Shown piece after piece: positions 31,780-44,879 of a DNA stretch of 64,000 bases. Origin of the DNA: Isoetes taiwanensis (Eukaryota > Streptophyta > Lycopodiopsida > Isoetales > Isoetaceae). Numbering within the stretch: position 1 is the first letter of the stretch; every line of letters begins with the position of its first letter. Where the stretch lies: assembly GCA_021234155.1 (NCBI GenBank), contig JAJEKV010000053.1:8935798-8999797 (forward strand), written 5' to 3'. The translations under genes and the position numbers were made by a program. The notes beneath the pieces are model-generated. The model saw only the letters and a list, made by a program, of their open reading frames with translations, searched no databases and was not told the DNA's origin.

Positions 31780-33585
31780 AGGAGGACCCACTTGTGCGGA
31801 GCTGCAAGTTGTTTTGGGATAGCTTGAAGGTGTAGTTCATTGTTCTCTGCTGAACGTGTCAAACCAATCTCAAATATCTCCATACTGGAACATCAAATCC
31901 ATCATATCGCATTCTTTCATCATTATGATACTAGGATAGCATTTTCACATTTGATTGGGAAGTTCCATCAACGGATCTTGCACTAGCATCCTAGGTTATT
32001 ACTATCATGGTCTCAATTGCTAAAACAATCGGAGTGATTGAATCATGTCGACCTCACGGCAAGCCCGGTAATATTTTTATGCTATTGCCCGGCCTCCACA
32101 ACCGTAAATTGTTTAAAAGACTGTGAATATTAGAATTATTTAGCATATGCCGTGCAATGTAGTCTTCATCATCACTTGATAACTCCAAGTGTGTTGCTTC
32201 TATTTCTGGATCTGATTCACCAGATTCTCCATCAAAGTCCCGTGTACATTCTGATGTGAAGCTTGCTTCAGAAGTGTCGCTGCCAAAACCACTAAGATCA
32301 TTTTATGCTATTGCTGCATTTCTAATTGATGTGCCATTTGCATCTTGGTCTAATATAGGGGCTCCTTCCAGATGTCCAGAGTTCAAACAAAAGCCCCAAG
32401 GCTTTAAATGGTGATTTTGCTTCCATGATCCCATTTGCATTTGAAATTTTCATACTTTTCACAAAAAGATCATCATTAGAGTGTTGTTTTAGTTCGACGC
32501 CTTTTGACCTTATCTCTAAGGGATGTTGAGACATAGAATCATATGGTAACTCAATGCATACAACCTTTGTAGTACTTGAGAGTGACTAGCCGACTTACCT
32601 TGCGATCGACAATGATGACATCCTTGCCCGCAATTGGCATTGTGGAGCCACCAAATAATGCTTAGATGTCATAGAAATGTAGCAACATATAACATATAGA
32701 GTTGACCTTGGTGCTTTCAGACTTGAAGCTGGAGATTCTATGTTTGTCAGCCTACAAGATATTCGAAGCTGCAGGGAGGAATGGATGGGAAGACAGATGG
32801 GAATAACCACTAAAAACATATGGTTCGCAATGAATGTCATGTTGATTCGGACATCTTGAGTCTGGGCTTTGCTTATTGTGCCACATATTAGTAGAAGGCA
32901 TGAGAGTAATACTTGCTGGTGCCTAGGACTTTTTCTCTTGGTAGAACCTAACAGATTAGTTTCAGCCTTATGTTCCCCATCAGAAACCGTTGGATCACTG
33001 AGTTCCCACGAAGATCTTTGAGTTCTAGTCCGCTTCCCAAAGCCGGAGAAGATAAGGTTCTGTACGTAGGCAAGATACTAATTTTAGGGAATCTTCAATC
33101 CATTTGTACCTCAAGAATAACTAACATAGCCGGATTAGATTATCCAAAATGATTAACATTAGTATCTAACAAAAAGAAAGCAGTAATATACCACTTTTAA
33201 ATCTGCAAGTTTCTTCATCCTACATTGACCAATACGATCCAATAAGCTCTGTATATCTCTGGCAAAAACATGAGTGAGTCTTTTTGAAAGGTGGCTCTCA
33301 ACTTTGGCCCCCATTTGTTTTTACTTGTCCTTCCGGACACGCAACAAAGCATTACACTCTAATGAAACAAATATCGACCAGTTTGAACAGAAAGCTAGAA
33401 CCAAAAAATATTTCAAAAATAAGAGTAAATGATTTGCAATTAGTTACCTTGAGACGAATTGGCGACACTCCGGTTTCCACAAAAAATGCAGTGAATCCAT
33501 CAAATCTAAGAGGGGTTTAAAAACTTGTTCATCTGGACGACTTCTCCATATCCAAGTATAAAAGCTGCCTTGCCAGTTACCGGGT
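31780..33585 (-). pseudogene. Unrecognised, decayed minus-strand multi-exon gene
   Basis: A chain of protein-like blocks on the minus strand. 33448-33580 encodes SFYTWIWRSRPDEQVF, then FLWKPECRQFVSR, with donor GTAACT. 33192-33315 encodes VESHLSKRLTHVFARDIQSL and LDRIGQCRMKKLADLKV. About 32911-33057, after a TACAG acceptor, encodes FGKRTRTQRSSWELSDPTV. Then come NMWHNKQSPDSRCPNQHD, FGGSTMPIAGKDVIIVDRK (donor GTAAGT at about 32600), a block from 32534 (MSQHPLEIRSKGVELKQH), GFGSDTSEASFTSECTRDF and LELSSDDEDYIARHMLNN (about 32120-32290). 31780-31990 holds RMRYDGFDVPVWRYLR and NELHLQAIPKQLAAPHK. Several in-frame stops and frame changes indicate a pseudogene. I recognise no family; a host origin is more likely than a transposon, from the intron pattern. 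Confidence 0.4.
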
Positions 33586-33658
33586 TGAAACACCCGCGTT
33601 TAGGAACGCAGGTGACCGCCAGTTTACACAGAATAGTAGGTTTTTAGCAGTCACTAGC

Positions 33659-33694
33659 ATATCCTAGGTATATTCCAGCATATACCTAGGATAT
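33659..33694. repeat. Perfect 14-bp inverted repeat (hairpin)
   Basis: ATATCCTAGGTATA (33659-33672), 8-base loop, TATACCTAGGATAT (33681-33694). Next to it, GGTTTGCCCC/GGGGCAACC (33717-33740) forms a second, weaker hairpin. Confidence 0.85.
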
Positions 33695-33740
33695 CCCAAA
33701 AACCCACATAAACGAGGGTTTGCCCCCCTAGGGGCAACCC

Positions 33741-36700
33741 AAAAAGTAAAAAAAAGGAGAGATTGGACTAGTAAGGGCTTGGTCTTTTAGAAATTAATTC
33801 ACAACCTATTTTCTCACAAAAAGTGTTGCATATATAAATATTGTTGCGTATTAGCATTACAGGTATGCCATAAAACCAAACATCATTAGCATATATAAGT
33901 TGCTTGATCCAAGAACATACATAAGTTGCTTAAGTCAAAGTGCAAATTCAATAAAGCTTCCACAATAGCTCCACATGCTCCTAATTGGTACCAAGAAAGG
34001 CATTTAGCATTGGCATGCCACATTAGAAATAGGAAAGAAAACATGGTTCCGCCTCCATTCTTTAAAAGATTTTACACTTAATAAAGGCCTCACTGGATGC
34101 TCCCACGCTGAACTTCTTTGCATTTCCAATCCCCTCCTCGCTGCAAGAAAGTAAGATAAAACAAATTAATTCATATATTGACTAGTATAAGCGCGCATGC
34201 ACTTTTGTTTTACAAAAAGGCACACGTGGTCAACAAATCTGCTTGAACCATCTATGGGTCTCCACTACCATTTGCTTGCCCGTTGTCAATAAACACAACT
34301 TAAAAGCAATTGGATAACATCATCATTGATAAGAGTGTCTTCTTATATTTATTGATGGAACTACAGAATGCTCTGGTTACACAACAATGATATGTCTGCT
34401 CGTTAGTTATTAATTTACATATCGTATCAATCTCTCTTAAAAAAATGTAGGGCAGATAGAACTCCTTATATTAAACCATATATCAATGTCAATCTCTTAA
34501 GAAGTGTAGGGCGAATAGGGTACCCAAACTTTACAACAACAGCAGAGCACCCAGGTTCTTACATAACATGGCCCGAGGACAATGATACATGCATATTTAA
34601 ATAAAAGGCAAAACTGAACATCTTATTTAATTGCACTTTCATAATCCTCCTTGATCTTTTTCAAGGCAATACCAACCTTGTTCCATCTTTCCCTCTTTTG
34701 GGGCATATGTAAATTAGCGAAGACGACAAGCATTGACTACGTAACACTCAATGTTGGTCAATTCACATGCACCCTCGTGCTCCAAATCTAACCGAACACC
34801 CCGATTATGTTTGCAGACAAACAAATATTAATACAAGGAGGGAATCAATCGGGAGAAAGATACGCGAGGAAAGAAGAAACAACTACAAAAAGAGATTCTT
34901 TTCTTGAGCAGATGGAAGATGATTGGATGGTGTGGTGGTCGAAGAAGATACAAGGAGGGGAACAAGGATGGACATATTGAAGGATATTCTGACCCATAGA
35001 TGGGAAAGGGAATGAAGGCTGGTGGAGGTTGAAAACGATACAAGATTGATGGAGGTATATTAATGTTTTTAATACATGTAGATGGAGGATTTCCCTTTGG
35101 GCAACATGTAGAAGATGCAAGAGGAGTGAAAGGTTAGTCAAACGTAGCTTTCTCAACACTTTCTGTTTGCCGGGTCCTAGGGGGACGAAAAATGGCTCAA
35201 TAAACAAGTGTGGAGAAAAGGAAGAAGAAAGTGCCCTTGAGCCAGGGGAGCTAGGTCTTTTACCTTACCTTTACTTTATATTATATTCTTTTGGTGCCAT
35301 AAGGCTGGCATTCTCCTCCTCGGCCTGGAATTTTAGACCTAGTCTTGTTTATAGTGGAAATGGAAAGGTTAAATTCACAGGTGCATCATGCTACCAATCT
35401 ATAGAGGGGGAAAATAGATCTTGATTATTAAGATGGTAGAAATGCAAAGGAGTATGAGAAAATCGCATGTTTGGTGCATGAAATCTCATCAAGAAATGTG
35501 AATAAATAGTTCTCTTTTTTTTCCATATTTTAAATAGGACATAATAACTGTTGAAAGGTAATTTTTTTTGCATGCTTGAGTTCCCTAAACTTAGCTGTCC
35601 TAAATACCCTACAAAAAAGGTTTACAACCAAAGGGTGTGATAGGAACACTTATAAATGCAAAACAATCATATCCAACCATTGCATTTCGTATTGTATCGC
35701 ATCCTTGTATGATATTTGAAAAACATGGAGTTCCCGTTGACGTTAAAATTCCATTTATCATTATTATTTATCCCCCTAATCCCTAATAGCGCACAACATA
35801 CATAAAGCCTCTAGTTAGTCCCAATCCCTAATTCCCTCATATAAAGTTGGACAAACAAATACGTAGGGGAAAGTCATTATCGTTGCCCCTAATTTGAAGG
35901 GGGAAAGGTACAAGAGCAAGCATCTTCTTCTACTATATCAACACCTCTTACACAAGAAGATATGGAACTGTACTTTTCCCTACTGCAAACCCCCAAAAAC
36001 CCAACAAAATACACGATTAAATATTGTAACAAAATTAAATCAAGGAATATAATATAATTTGTCATACTGAAAAGAAAGATTGAAGAGGACGGATGAGTAC
36101 CTGAAATCCAGAGGCAGGGCAATGGGAGTGTCGGTAATGCCAGCGCATGGGGGGGGGTTTAGACGGAGGACTAGGGAAGGACATGCACAATTTACACGAG
36201 GAAAGAAATGGGAGAGAAAAAGGGAGAATGGGCGCCCTAGCTTGGAATGTGGAGCCCAATGAATGCGGCACTGAGAGGGAAGTGGCGGTCCCGGGGGTGT
36301 AGGAATGGGCAAGGACAGTTCTTGGTAAGGCCCACCGGTGGAAAAGAGACCCTATCAAGGCGGGTTGGTGGCCGGTGATGTAGGCATGTGGTCCTCAGCA
36401 TGCTCGGATTCAACGAAGCAACAAAAAAAGTTAGACGACGGCCGTACCCCAGTTGGCCCGGCCACATGTAAAGCTCTCGCCCTCCCCACCGACGGTGACG
36501 GCCCTCCGTCGTCGTTACTTTGACACCCCCGCATGTGGCCCGCCGCTCCCCCTACTGCCGTACCCCCCTCCCCGCCGGCCACCCGGCGCCGGTGCCGGAA
36601 GCTTTAAACCCCTTCGATTGCGACGTCTTAAATTGCCGGAACGGTCTATTCCGTTCCCTTTCCCGGCTCCTGTTATTTAATCAGGTCAACGTTCTCGCCT

Positions 36701-38400
36701 TACCTCTCGACACGTCAGCACCCCGCTTAGATCTCGTCCCTTGGATTTGTTGTAAAGGTGTAATAACGTAAAGACATTCCTGGCTTACACAACAGAATTT
36801 AAAATATGCTTTCGCTTGTTATTTTAATCAAAAAGTATTGGTTTTTGGATAGTAAAATATATAGCGTGTTGCGTGTGTCAGGTGTGTTGGCTACTCATGG
36901 TGCTTCTAGGCTAGCTAGAATTGGCGAATTCCTATAGTAGAGGGGCCCTTAACAAATTTTCTATTGGGAAAATTATTCTTTATTCCTCTTACTTATTTCA
37001 AAGGTTTCTTCAATTTCTTTTTTTTTTTAAATTCCTAGGTAGTTTACATTTACAACATTTGATTTCGCTCCATGGTTCCAACACCAGCTTGGTGACATAG
37101 GGAATCGAGCATCTACCAACCCTACCCACCTGATTGATTGGAATGCCAAGGAAAAAAAAAGGAAGGAAATAATAAAAGTAGGGATCCCAAGACGCACCAA
37201 CTTGTTTGCATCATATATATTCTGAGCTTTTTATGATTCTCCTTGTCATTAGCTACTCATACACCAAAAAGTTAAAGCCAAACTCTTTTTGGTGGACTAA
37301 TATCAATGCTTAATAATCCCAGGTCCAAAGTTTACTCTTGCAAACTGTAAGAATCTATGCATTGAAACGTTGGAAAACTGCAAACAATCTTGACTAGTTC
37401 TTGTTCTCGATGATGACGGTCCATGAGTTGTTGGGCTTTGTAGTGGTGTTCTTGTCAACAAATGATTTTGGGTAGCATGAAAAAGAAATGTGGAGGACAA
37501 GATGGGAATGGAATGGAATGAATGATAGATTGTCACAGCACCAAGGTTTCATGTTTTATCCATTTGGGCAATAATCAAAGTGATGCTTCTTGCATGATCA
37601 TCTGGAACGGACCAGACGAGATGGACCAGGGTCAGTATCGAGCGCTACAAACGAGAGAGTATAGCAACATCTCCAACTGTACACATACAAGCCCATGCAA
37701 GGTAAAGAGAGTGAAACCCAACCCTGTCAACATAGACCTAGTGGCTGGGTCCTGGATACTTGCAGCACCAATAACAACAACATACTGGTCGAAGTCAAGA
37801 GCATAATAAATAACAAGAGGAAGCCGATTGGGAGCAAAAATCTAGAAGGATTTGTGGAGGGGGCAACCATTGAACCATGATAAGATAAAGGGGGGTGCAA
37901 GGGGTATGGCTGTGCCAGTGTCTGAAAATGATACGAGCGATGTCGACGCGGTTGTCATGGGGTTTAATGTTATTTTTCTTTTGGGGTTAAAAGCCTAGGC
38001 CATGCATTCAAATTTTTACATGGTTTGGATGGGATTGGATTCTTTTTATATAAATAACTAAATGATTCAAACTTTTACATGGTAAAAGAAAATACCCTCT
38101 AAAACCTTAAAAACAAATTGTCGAACCTTTTGGGTAAGGGTTGATATTTTCATTTTATATGTGGTTGTAATTGTGAAAGCATAAATTTAAAAAGGAAAAA
38201 GAAAAAGAAGAGTGGTTGTTGCCCTCTTGGTTAAGGGACCCAAGATTGTTAGGGTGTCACTTGTCCAACAACTTAAGGAGGTTAGAACAAAGGAAAAAAA
38301 AAGGCGTAACTTTACGAAATGTCGTCCCTGGACAAAAGCCGAAAACAACTCTATTTTTTTCTCTTCCTAACTAAAAGCCGGCCTCTTCTTCGCATTTGTT
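33741..38400. other. Intergenic stretch without a supportable gene; GC-rich island at 36.1-36.8 kb
   Basis: Mostly AT-rich and non-coding. At 34.63-34.80 kb the minus strand reads LANLHMPQKRERW then NKVGIALKKIKEDYESAIK before a stop, a possible isolated exon. 36.10-36.77 kb is clearly richer in G+C and CpG (for example CGCCGGCCACCCGGCGCCGG) than its surroundings, and may be a promoter-like or unmethylated patch. No transcript can be assigned. Confidence 0.4.
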
Positions 38401-39837
38401 ACTAGTTCTGTTTCTGACACTGGTCTCCCTCTCTCGCATTCAATCCCAAAATCCGACCCATTTTTTTCCAACCATGCTGCAGCGGCGAGCCCCCTCACAA
38501 CCCACACACTGCGGGAATAAGATCTGGCAGTCAAAATCATAAAAAATCATGCCTAATCCATCCATTTCTTGAGAAGGAGCTTTATTTTTCCGCCATTTCT
38601 GTGTCATCTAGTTGATGAATCCTTTTTCTTCCGCCCTCTGGATTCATGGGTTTTAAAGCCCTTGAGAGCTATGGCTATGGCTATGGCGGTGATGTCAAGC
38701 TGACACTTACAAGGCTAGAATAGCGTGCTTTTTTTTTAGTGGGCTATGTCGTAATACTACGATTCAGGATCACAGGGCTTGAAAATCTGCAATTTGCGTA
38801 GTACCGGATTCTTTCTTTTCTGTTAGGCAACAGAGATTTGGACAGGATCGAAGGAAAGATGCTTTGTATCAAGATGGGAAAACTAATCGGGATGCACGAT
38901 CAGGGGAATAAGCATGGATTACTACACAAAATAATGGGCTTGCAAATCCGTAAACTGGGTCAGAGTTTTCCATGGATTTTGGTGTAGATGGAGCTCCTTG
39001 GTGGAAGAGGTCCGTTTTCCTTTGTTGTTTTCCTGTTCAATCCGGCTCTGATGTAACCCCTTTGATTTTTGAGTTAATTCTCTTCCGGTACCAGACTTCT
39101 AGTCTGAATCATTGGCGTACCTCGCAGTTGCGGATGCAATCTTAACAAAAACTCATGCTTTATGATAGCGTCGTATTTTAGATTCTTACCGATATACCAG
39201 TTCTGCACTTGGAAATTTATCGGCTATCTTCCTCAGCCTACTCTGCCGGTTTAGAACTGTCAAATAGGATTGAAATCCGGCATCCCAGTGCCGTATCTTT
39301 GCTCCGGTTTCTACCTACTGGGCGATGCTCAAGTCTGAAGGAATCGTTTTTTGCGTTTCTTTCACTACATTCTTTCCTCATGATTTAGCATAATGGATGG
39401 TTGATCCTTTTTTTGTTGTTGGGTTGTAAAGCTAAGGAAGATTCAAGCAGTGTTTTTTTTTACTCCGACACGCTATCTCGCAAGCAATATTTCATGCAAT
39501 TCCTAGAGTGTAGCTTTCTGGGTTTTACTTGTGCTCTACTTTCCCGCCGGAAAAACCATCGTCCTGCCTTCGCTTTGTTCATCCGCAATGATGCGAACGG
39601 ATTAACAGCAGTGTAAAATTCTTAGCTTTACGATAAATATTATCTTGAAGTCGTTAGCTTTTGCGATAGCTTTTCTGTCTCATAGATAGATTAATCAAAG
39701 CCCACGAAATCGGAATGGAATGAAGCCATTATTGATACAAACTGTATGGTCTTTGATGCGGGTTCTTCTTGTTTTGCAGGCGATAGGAAGGAGCAATAAA
39801 GTCCATAGCCTCAGCTTTGGACCCGTTAATTTGCAAA
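38401..39837 (+). promoter_or_regulatory. Upstream region and 5' UTR of the BEL1-like gene
   Basis: No coding blocks. An acceptor TTTTGCAG ends at 39780, 57 bp before the start codon, indicating an intron in the 5' UTR. An in-frame TAG at 39784 shows that the ATG at 39838 is the first possible in-frame start on the spliced exon. Confidence 0.55.
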
Positions 39838-42800
39838 ATGCCACTGGTTCATGTTTCGCCAAGGGAGACCTCTCTTCAATCCACAGCTTCGGCAACGCCA
39901 TACTCGTTCTTAAGCCCTTCCAGCTTTATTCCGGAAGCCAGGATGGGCTCCGGCGGAGATACTGCCTTTTTTCTGGCATCTAGAGACCGAAGTATGAATT
40001 TGGGCAGTAACTGTGCTTCGTCGGGAGTTAGCAGCGATGGTATTACGTATCTTACACCTTCTCTTGCGCAGTATCAGAATACCGAGCTGCCATCGCTGAG
40101 CTCGGTTCCGTCAGATGGGTCTGAATTTAATGGGTTTACGCAGAAAGACGCAAAACGAGAATCTGAAAACTGGGCTCCTACTGATTCATCTCAACAGCCT
40201 ATGAATCAATTGCAACAAGCTCAAACGCATGTTGCCCAACAAAGCAGACGTGAAAAACTTCGGATTCCCGGTTCCTTACATCCTGCTTCGCCGCAGAGTG
40301 GCACTCACAGTGATCATTCTGCTGGATCTGCATCGGCCTTAGAAATCCGGCAAGGGGCACCTGTTCAACAATCAGAACATATGGAAACGTCTGCACAGAT
40401 GAGGTATTCTAACCAAACCAATATGAACGACGTGCTCCCTGTATATAATGCTTCCTTGATTTCTGCTGATCCTTTTAACTTCCCTACCGGAGCAGAGCTG
40501 TTAGCCATGTCTGCAAAAAATAATGGTTACATGGGTAATTCCGTTGGCGATATGCTTCCTCAATCTCCTGCACTAGTTGGCACTATTTATTCTGGCCAGG
40601 CTATTGCGTTTCCTAACCAGGCTATGGTGTCTAAAGGATCAAACTGGAACAACGGAAATGGCCAACTAGGGCAGGGTAATCCTTTACCCGGAATGCCTGC
40701 AAATGGAACTCATGGGAATGGTTTGACAGTTCTGGTTGGATCAGGTATGCAAAGTGGTTCTTTTGGAAGCTCAGTTAAAGATGGATACTTCTCTGGCTCA
40801 AATCCTCAGGCAGAGATGCAGTTATATCTGATGAATGCAGGAGGATATTCTGGTTATACTGATGCTACTTCTGGTGGCAACATGGTTTTTATTACTTCTC
40901 CCAATGGAGGAGTGACTCAGAATAATCTTGTCAGCCGAGCCCAGAATCATCATCTTGTAGGTACTCCAGTTGAGTCTCAGAATGCCATTTCTCATGGTTC
41001 TGCTGTAAATTCATCATCTTATGGTAGCCTTTCATCAAGTATTGTAGGATCCCGCAGCGTATACAGCAATTGGAGAAATGCAGATGAGCTGGTCTTCATG
41101 CCTTCAAGTGAAGCAACCCAAAGAACAAATTCTCAAAGCAACCCCTCGATGGGCCCTATGACAGACATCCCTGAGTATAACAACAGGCCTTCTCCCTTAC
41201 CTGGTCAGCAGCAGACTCTTCTTCAGGCTGGAATTGGACATAGGCTAGAAGAAAATATACAGAATGGACATGTTGGATATCACTCTCAGCATCCACAAAG
41301 TCATGGATTTGATGTACAACTTCAATTGGGTGTTAACAATTCGGCAACAATCAATTCGGCAGAGGCACAGGCAGAACGGACAGCACAATTTGTCAATAAG
41401 ATCAATAAAATTCAAGATCTTAGTCAGTTTCGCCCTATACCTAAGGAAGCAACTTCTCCAACTGGCTACCCTAATGTGGTCAGTGGTAATGTTGGAAAGC
41501 ACATGCACATTGATCAAAGCTTGTCTGCCTTATCAGGATCATTCAACTTCATTTCCAACAGTAGATATCTGAAACCTGCTCAACAAGTACTTGACGAGGC
41601 TTGCTCTGTTGGAAGGACTTTGAAACCAAGCAACTCTAGACAGAGGGGCGGCTCACAGGCTTGGACAGGTCAAAGCCAGGCAGCTAACTCTACCTTTTCC
41701 AAGGATGGAACTCAAGATCATGCTAGTAATAATGTGACTACAGGGGCTTCCACTGCAACACCAACTACTGTTAGTTCATCTGCTGGTACAACTATGCCAT
41801 CTTCTAACGTTACTGAAAGTGTTGAAGTGACTGCTGCACGCACACCTGAAGAGAGGCAGGATCTAGAGAGCAAAAAGACAAAGCTCGTTGCCATGCTTCA
41901 AGAGGTAATACAGATAAAAAGAGGAAACCTGTTGGAATGTTGTAATATTTTCTATGTTATATAATTACTTGTAAACATAACAAATAATCTGTCTCACTTT
42001 GTTTCAGGTGGATAGGCGATACAGACAATACTATGATCAGATGCAAGTTGTTATTAGCTCGTTTGATGCTGTTGCAGGTGTAGGAGCTGCAGTTCCTTAC
42101 ACTGCATTAGCTTTGCAGGCAATGTCACGATATTTCAGATGTTTGAGAGATGCTGTAACAGGCCAGATACAAGCAACTTGCACTGCCCTAGGAGAAGAAG
42201 ACATTTCAAAGCAAATTACAAGCAGAGGATCGTCACGTCTTCGAATTGTTGATCAACAATTGCGTCAGCAACGTGCATTCCAACAGCTAGGGATGCTTCA
42301 TCATAATGCTTGGAGACCTCAACGAGGACTTCCCGAACGTTCTGTTTCAATACTCAGAGCCTGGCTGTTTGAACATTTCCTTCATCCGTAAGTGGTAGCT
42401 TGTTCTTTGATGACATTATAGGGCATCTTGCAGAATCATGATCCTAACTTGCTTTATGCCATCTCTTTGTAGGTATCCAAAAGATGCAGATAAGTTGATG
42501 TTAGCTAGACAAACTGGTCTTTCCAGAAGCCAGGCAAGTAAAATATATTTGATTATTTAATGGATAAATTGTGACAGATTAATTAATGCATACGTTGTGG
42601 TTACTCTCATTCATAAATGTACTTCTAAACAGAGTTTAAATTTTCAGGTGTCGAACTGGTTTATAAATGCTCGAGTTAGGCTATGGAAACCCATGGTTGA
42701 AGAAATGTATCAAGAAGAAGCAAGGGATGAGGGTGATGTGCCATTAGTAAGATTGAATGGGGATGGTGATGGTGACGGCAGTTGCAGTGACAAAAGTGGT

Positions 42801-43532
42801 AAGGCAGAAAGCAAGCATGAAGAGAATGCCAAAGCCGCAACAAATGATAGCAAGTTGCAATCTGAAGGGGGGCAGGACTTTCTGGATGGCGGTAGTCTGT
42901 CTTCTGATTATATGATAAGCAATACGCATTCCTTGCGGAGACAAGGAGTTGGTACACTTGGGACTTGTGCCCAGGATGTTCAGCTGTTTGAAGAAGCTCA
43001 GAAAGAAACCATGAGGCAGGCTCAACTAAAAAAATCTAGGTATGGGATTGAAGACTCTATACTCTCAACAAATGCTGGTATTGAAGTTGACATGAAACCT
43101 CAAGATACCAGTAATGTCAATGTATGTGAGAATGATCATAAGTTCGCTAATACGGACAGGGCTAACAGTGATCAGTACAGTATTTCACAAAGCAATGGGG
43201 TCCTGCATGCAGATTTTCCTTCTTATGAAGGAAATATGGCAAGGTATGGAAGCACGGCATTTGCTTCAGGTTATCCAGGAAATGGAGTCTCATTAACATT
43301 AGGTCTGAGACACAGTGAGAACTTATCATTATGTGGGGCTCAGCAGGCATATATACATTCTGGTCAAACCTTCACAATTGGTAGAAGGGATAATGTTGCT
43401 TCTGAGCATGATTTCTCCAATCTTTACGATGGGAACGCCCTGAGTGGTAGCCATATTGGAGAGAATGAGGCAATGGATTACCAGAGCAGAAAACACATAG
43501 AAAGCCAACTGTTGCATGACTTTGTGGCGTGA
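39838..43532 (+). CDS. BEL1-like TALE homeodomain transcription factor
   Basis: Four exons, 39838-41904, 42008-42387, 42473-42533 and 42648-43532, sum to 1131 codons including the stop; the frame is perfect. Residues 1-570 are a low-complexity Ser/Gln/Gly-rich region. The SKY box ([20 protein letters not shown]) is at about 575-595. The BELL domain ([20 protein letters not shown], then [11 protein letters not shown]) is at about 680-750. The TALE homeodomain is at about 790-852, with the three-residue loop in FEHFLHPYPKDADK and recognition helix [17 protein letters not shown]-terminal ZIBEL-like motif VSLTLGL is at about 1050. BELL proteins dimerise with KNOX homeodomain proteins and act in the nucleus on meristem and diploid-phase development. 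Intron 3 uses a GC donor (CAG|GCAAGT). At over 1100 residues it is longer than the usual 500-800, mostly from the N-terminal exon. Intact. Confidence 0.97.
42534..42647 (+). other. GC-AG intron within the homeobox
   Basis: Donor CAG|GCAAGTA and acceptor TTTTCAG. No GT donor nearby keeps the frame, and the join SRSQ|VSNWF restores the invariant homeodomain sequence. Confidence 0.9.
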
Positions 43533-44875
43533 TTTGTTGGCAAGATTCGACACCCTGAATTCTTATAAGTAATGGGACAATACAGAATCCAGGTTCCTAC
43601 CTTCAGAATGTTGGCCTGCTCCTGCAATAAGTTGAGAGTGGGTTAGATTTTGCTTCTGACAGGTAGATACTGCAAGTAGCCTCTTGCTTTGGTTCACTCA
43701 TGGCCAATATATGATTCTCGAAGGCTGATCAGTGGTCCAAATTGTAATCCTGGCCATCTGCATCCGGGATAGTACTCAAACTCAAGATGTAATTTATAGT
43801 TTTGAAGCTATCAGATGCAAGGGCAGTTTGATATTCTTCGTCACTATGCAGAGGCAACATAAAGTCTACTCAAATGTAATACTAGAATGAGTACATGCTT
43901 TTGCAGTTTACCTGAAAAATGTACTTAAAACTAGAAAAATGTACAGCTAACGATACATGTACCATTCTCAGTTGGTCATGAAGTAAAAAAAGATGAGGAA
44001 CTGCTTCCTTTGCCATGAGAACATTTGCTTTCATTATTATATGTTTAATGATGGCATGTTTTAGCATGGAAAATTATGAAAACAATCTGCATGGATAAGC
44101 TTCATAATTCATCATCACATAGAACAGCTAAAAGACAGCTGCTGCTTCGCAAAGAAATTTATAGTTCTTTTTGCTACTCAGCTTAAAGGTGAAAGGTTAT
44201 GGATTACCTGTTCTGCAAATCTAAAGGAAGGCTGGCTATCACAATTTCCTTTGGATTGTGCTGTTCAAGTTGGATTTAGAGAAATGAGAAAACGACGGTC
44301 TCATTACTACAAATCATCGAAAAGAAATTCCTTTCCGTGCACCAGGTTTTTCGCTTTGAAGATCTAATAACCTAAGCGCGGGCCTTTTTGTTTAAATTTG
44401 GTCTCTGCTAGGCTAGTTATTTGCCCCTGTGCCTCGGTAGTTCAGCTTCATCCAAAGAAAGTAATTTGCTAGATGGTCGTTAGAAAACATTTTCATGGCA
44501 TTTATGAGTTGGTAGGGTAATTTTGCTAATCATAAAAATTTACGCCATGGAAAGAGTGTGATGTTGGATGATCATTCAATAATGGCGCTTCAATGTTAGC
44601 TTTCAAAACCATGACCAATGGCTATGGCCATGAGTAGGTATGGAACACACGCAATGAAGAGCCTTGGCCCCAAAAAAGAAAGCCACAATGCTTGCTACAA
44701 CTCTAACTTAGTGCGTCTGCATTTTAGCATGGTGGTAACTAGAAAAACAACAAGCGCTAGAGCATGCTTGTTATGAGAGGAATAACACCTTGAAACAAGG
44801 GTGTTATGCCCTATGAAACATGGGCATGTAGGACACAGGATACCCGACTTGCCAGGATACTAGCGCTACTCAATC
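43533..44875. other. 3' UTR and downstream region of the BEL1-like gene
   Basis: No coding blocks. The transcript probably ends within the first few hundred bases; no strong AATAAA was found, which is common in plants. Confidence 0.4.
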
Positions 44876-44879
44876 TTCA

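Noticed and set aside
33540-33740. Small structured RNA gene
   Set aside because: Hairpins present, but no known RNA family feature or promoter; kept only as a repeat.
36350-36771. Proline-rich reading frames in the GC-rich island
   Set aside because: Open on both strands because of composition; no conserved motif.
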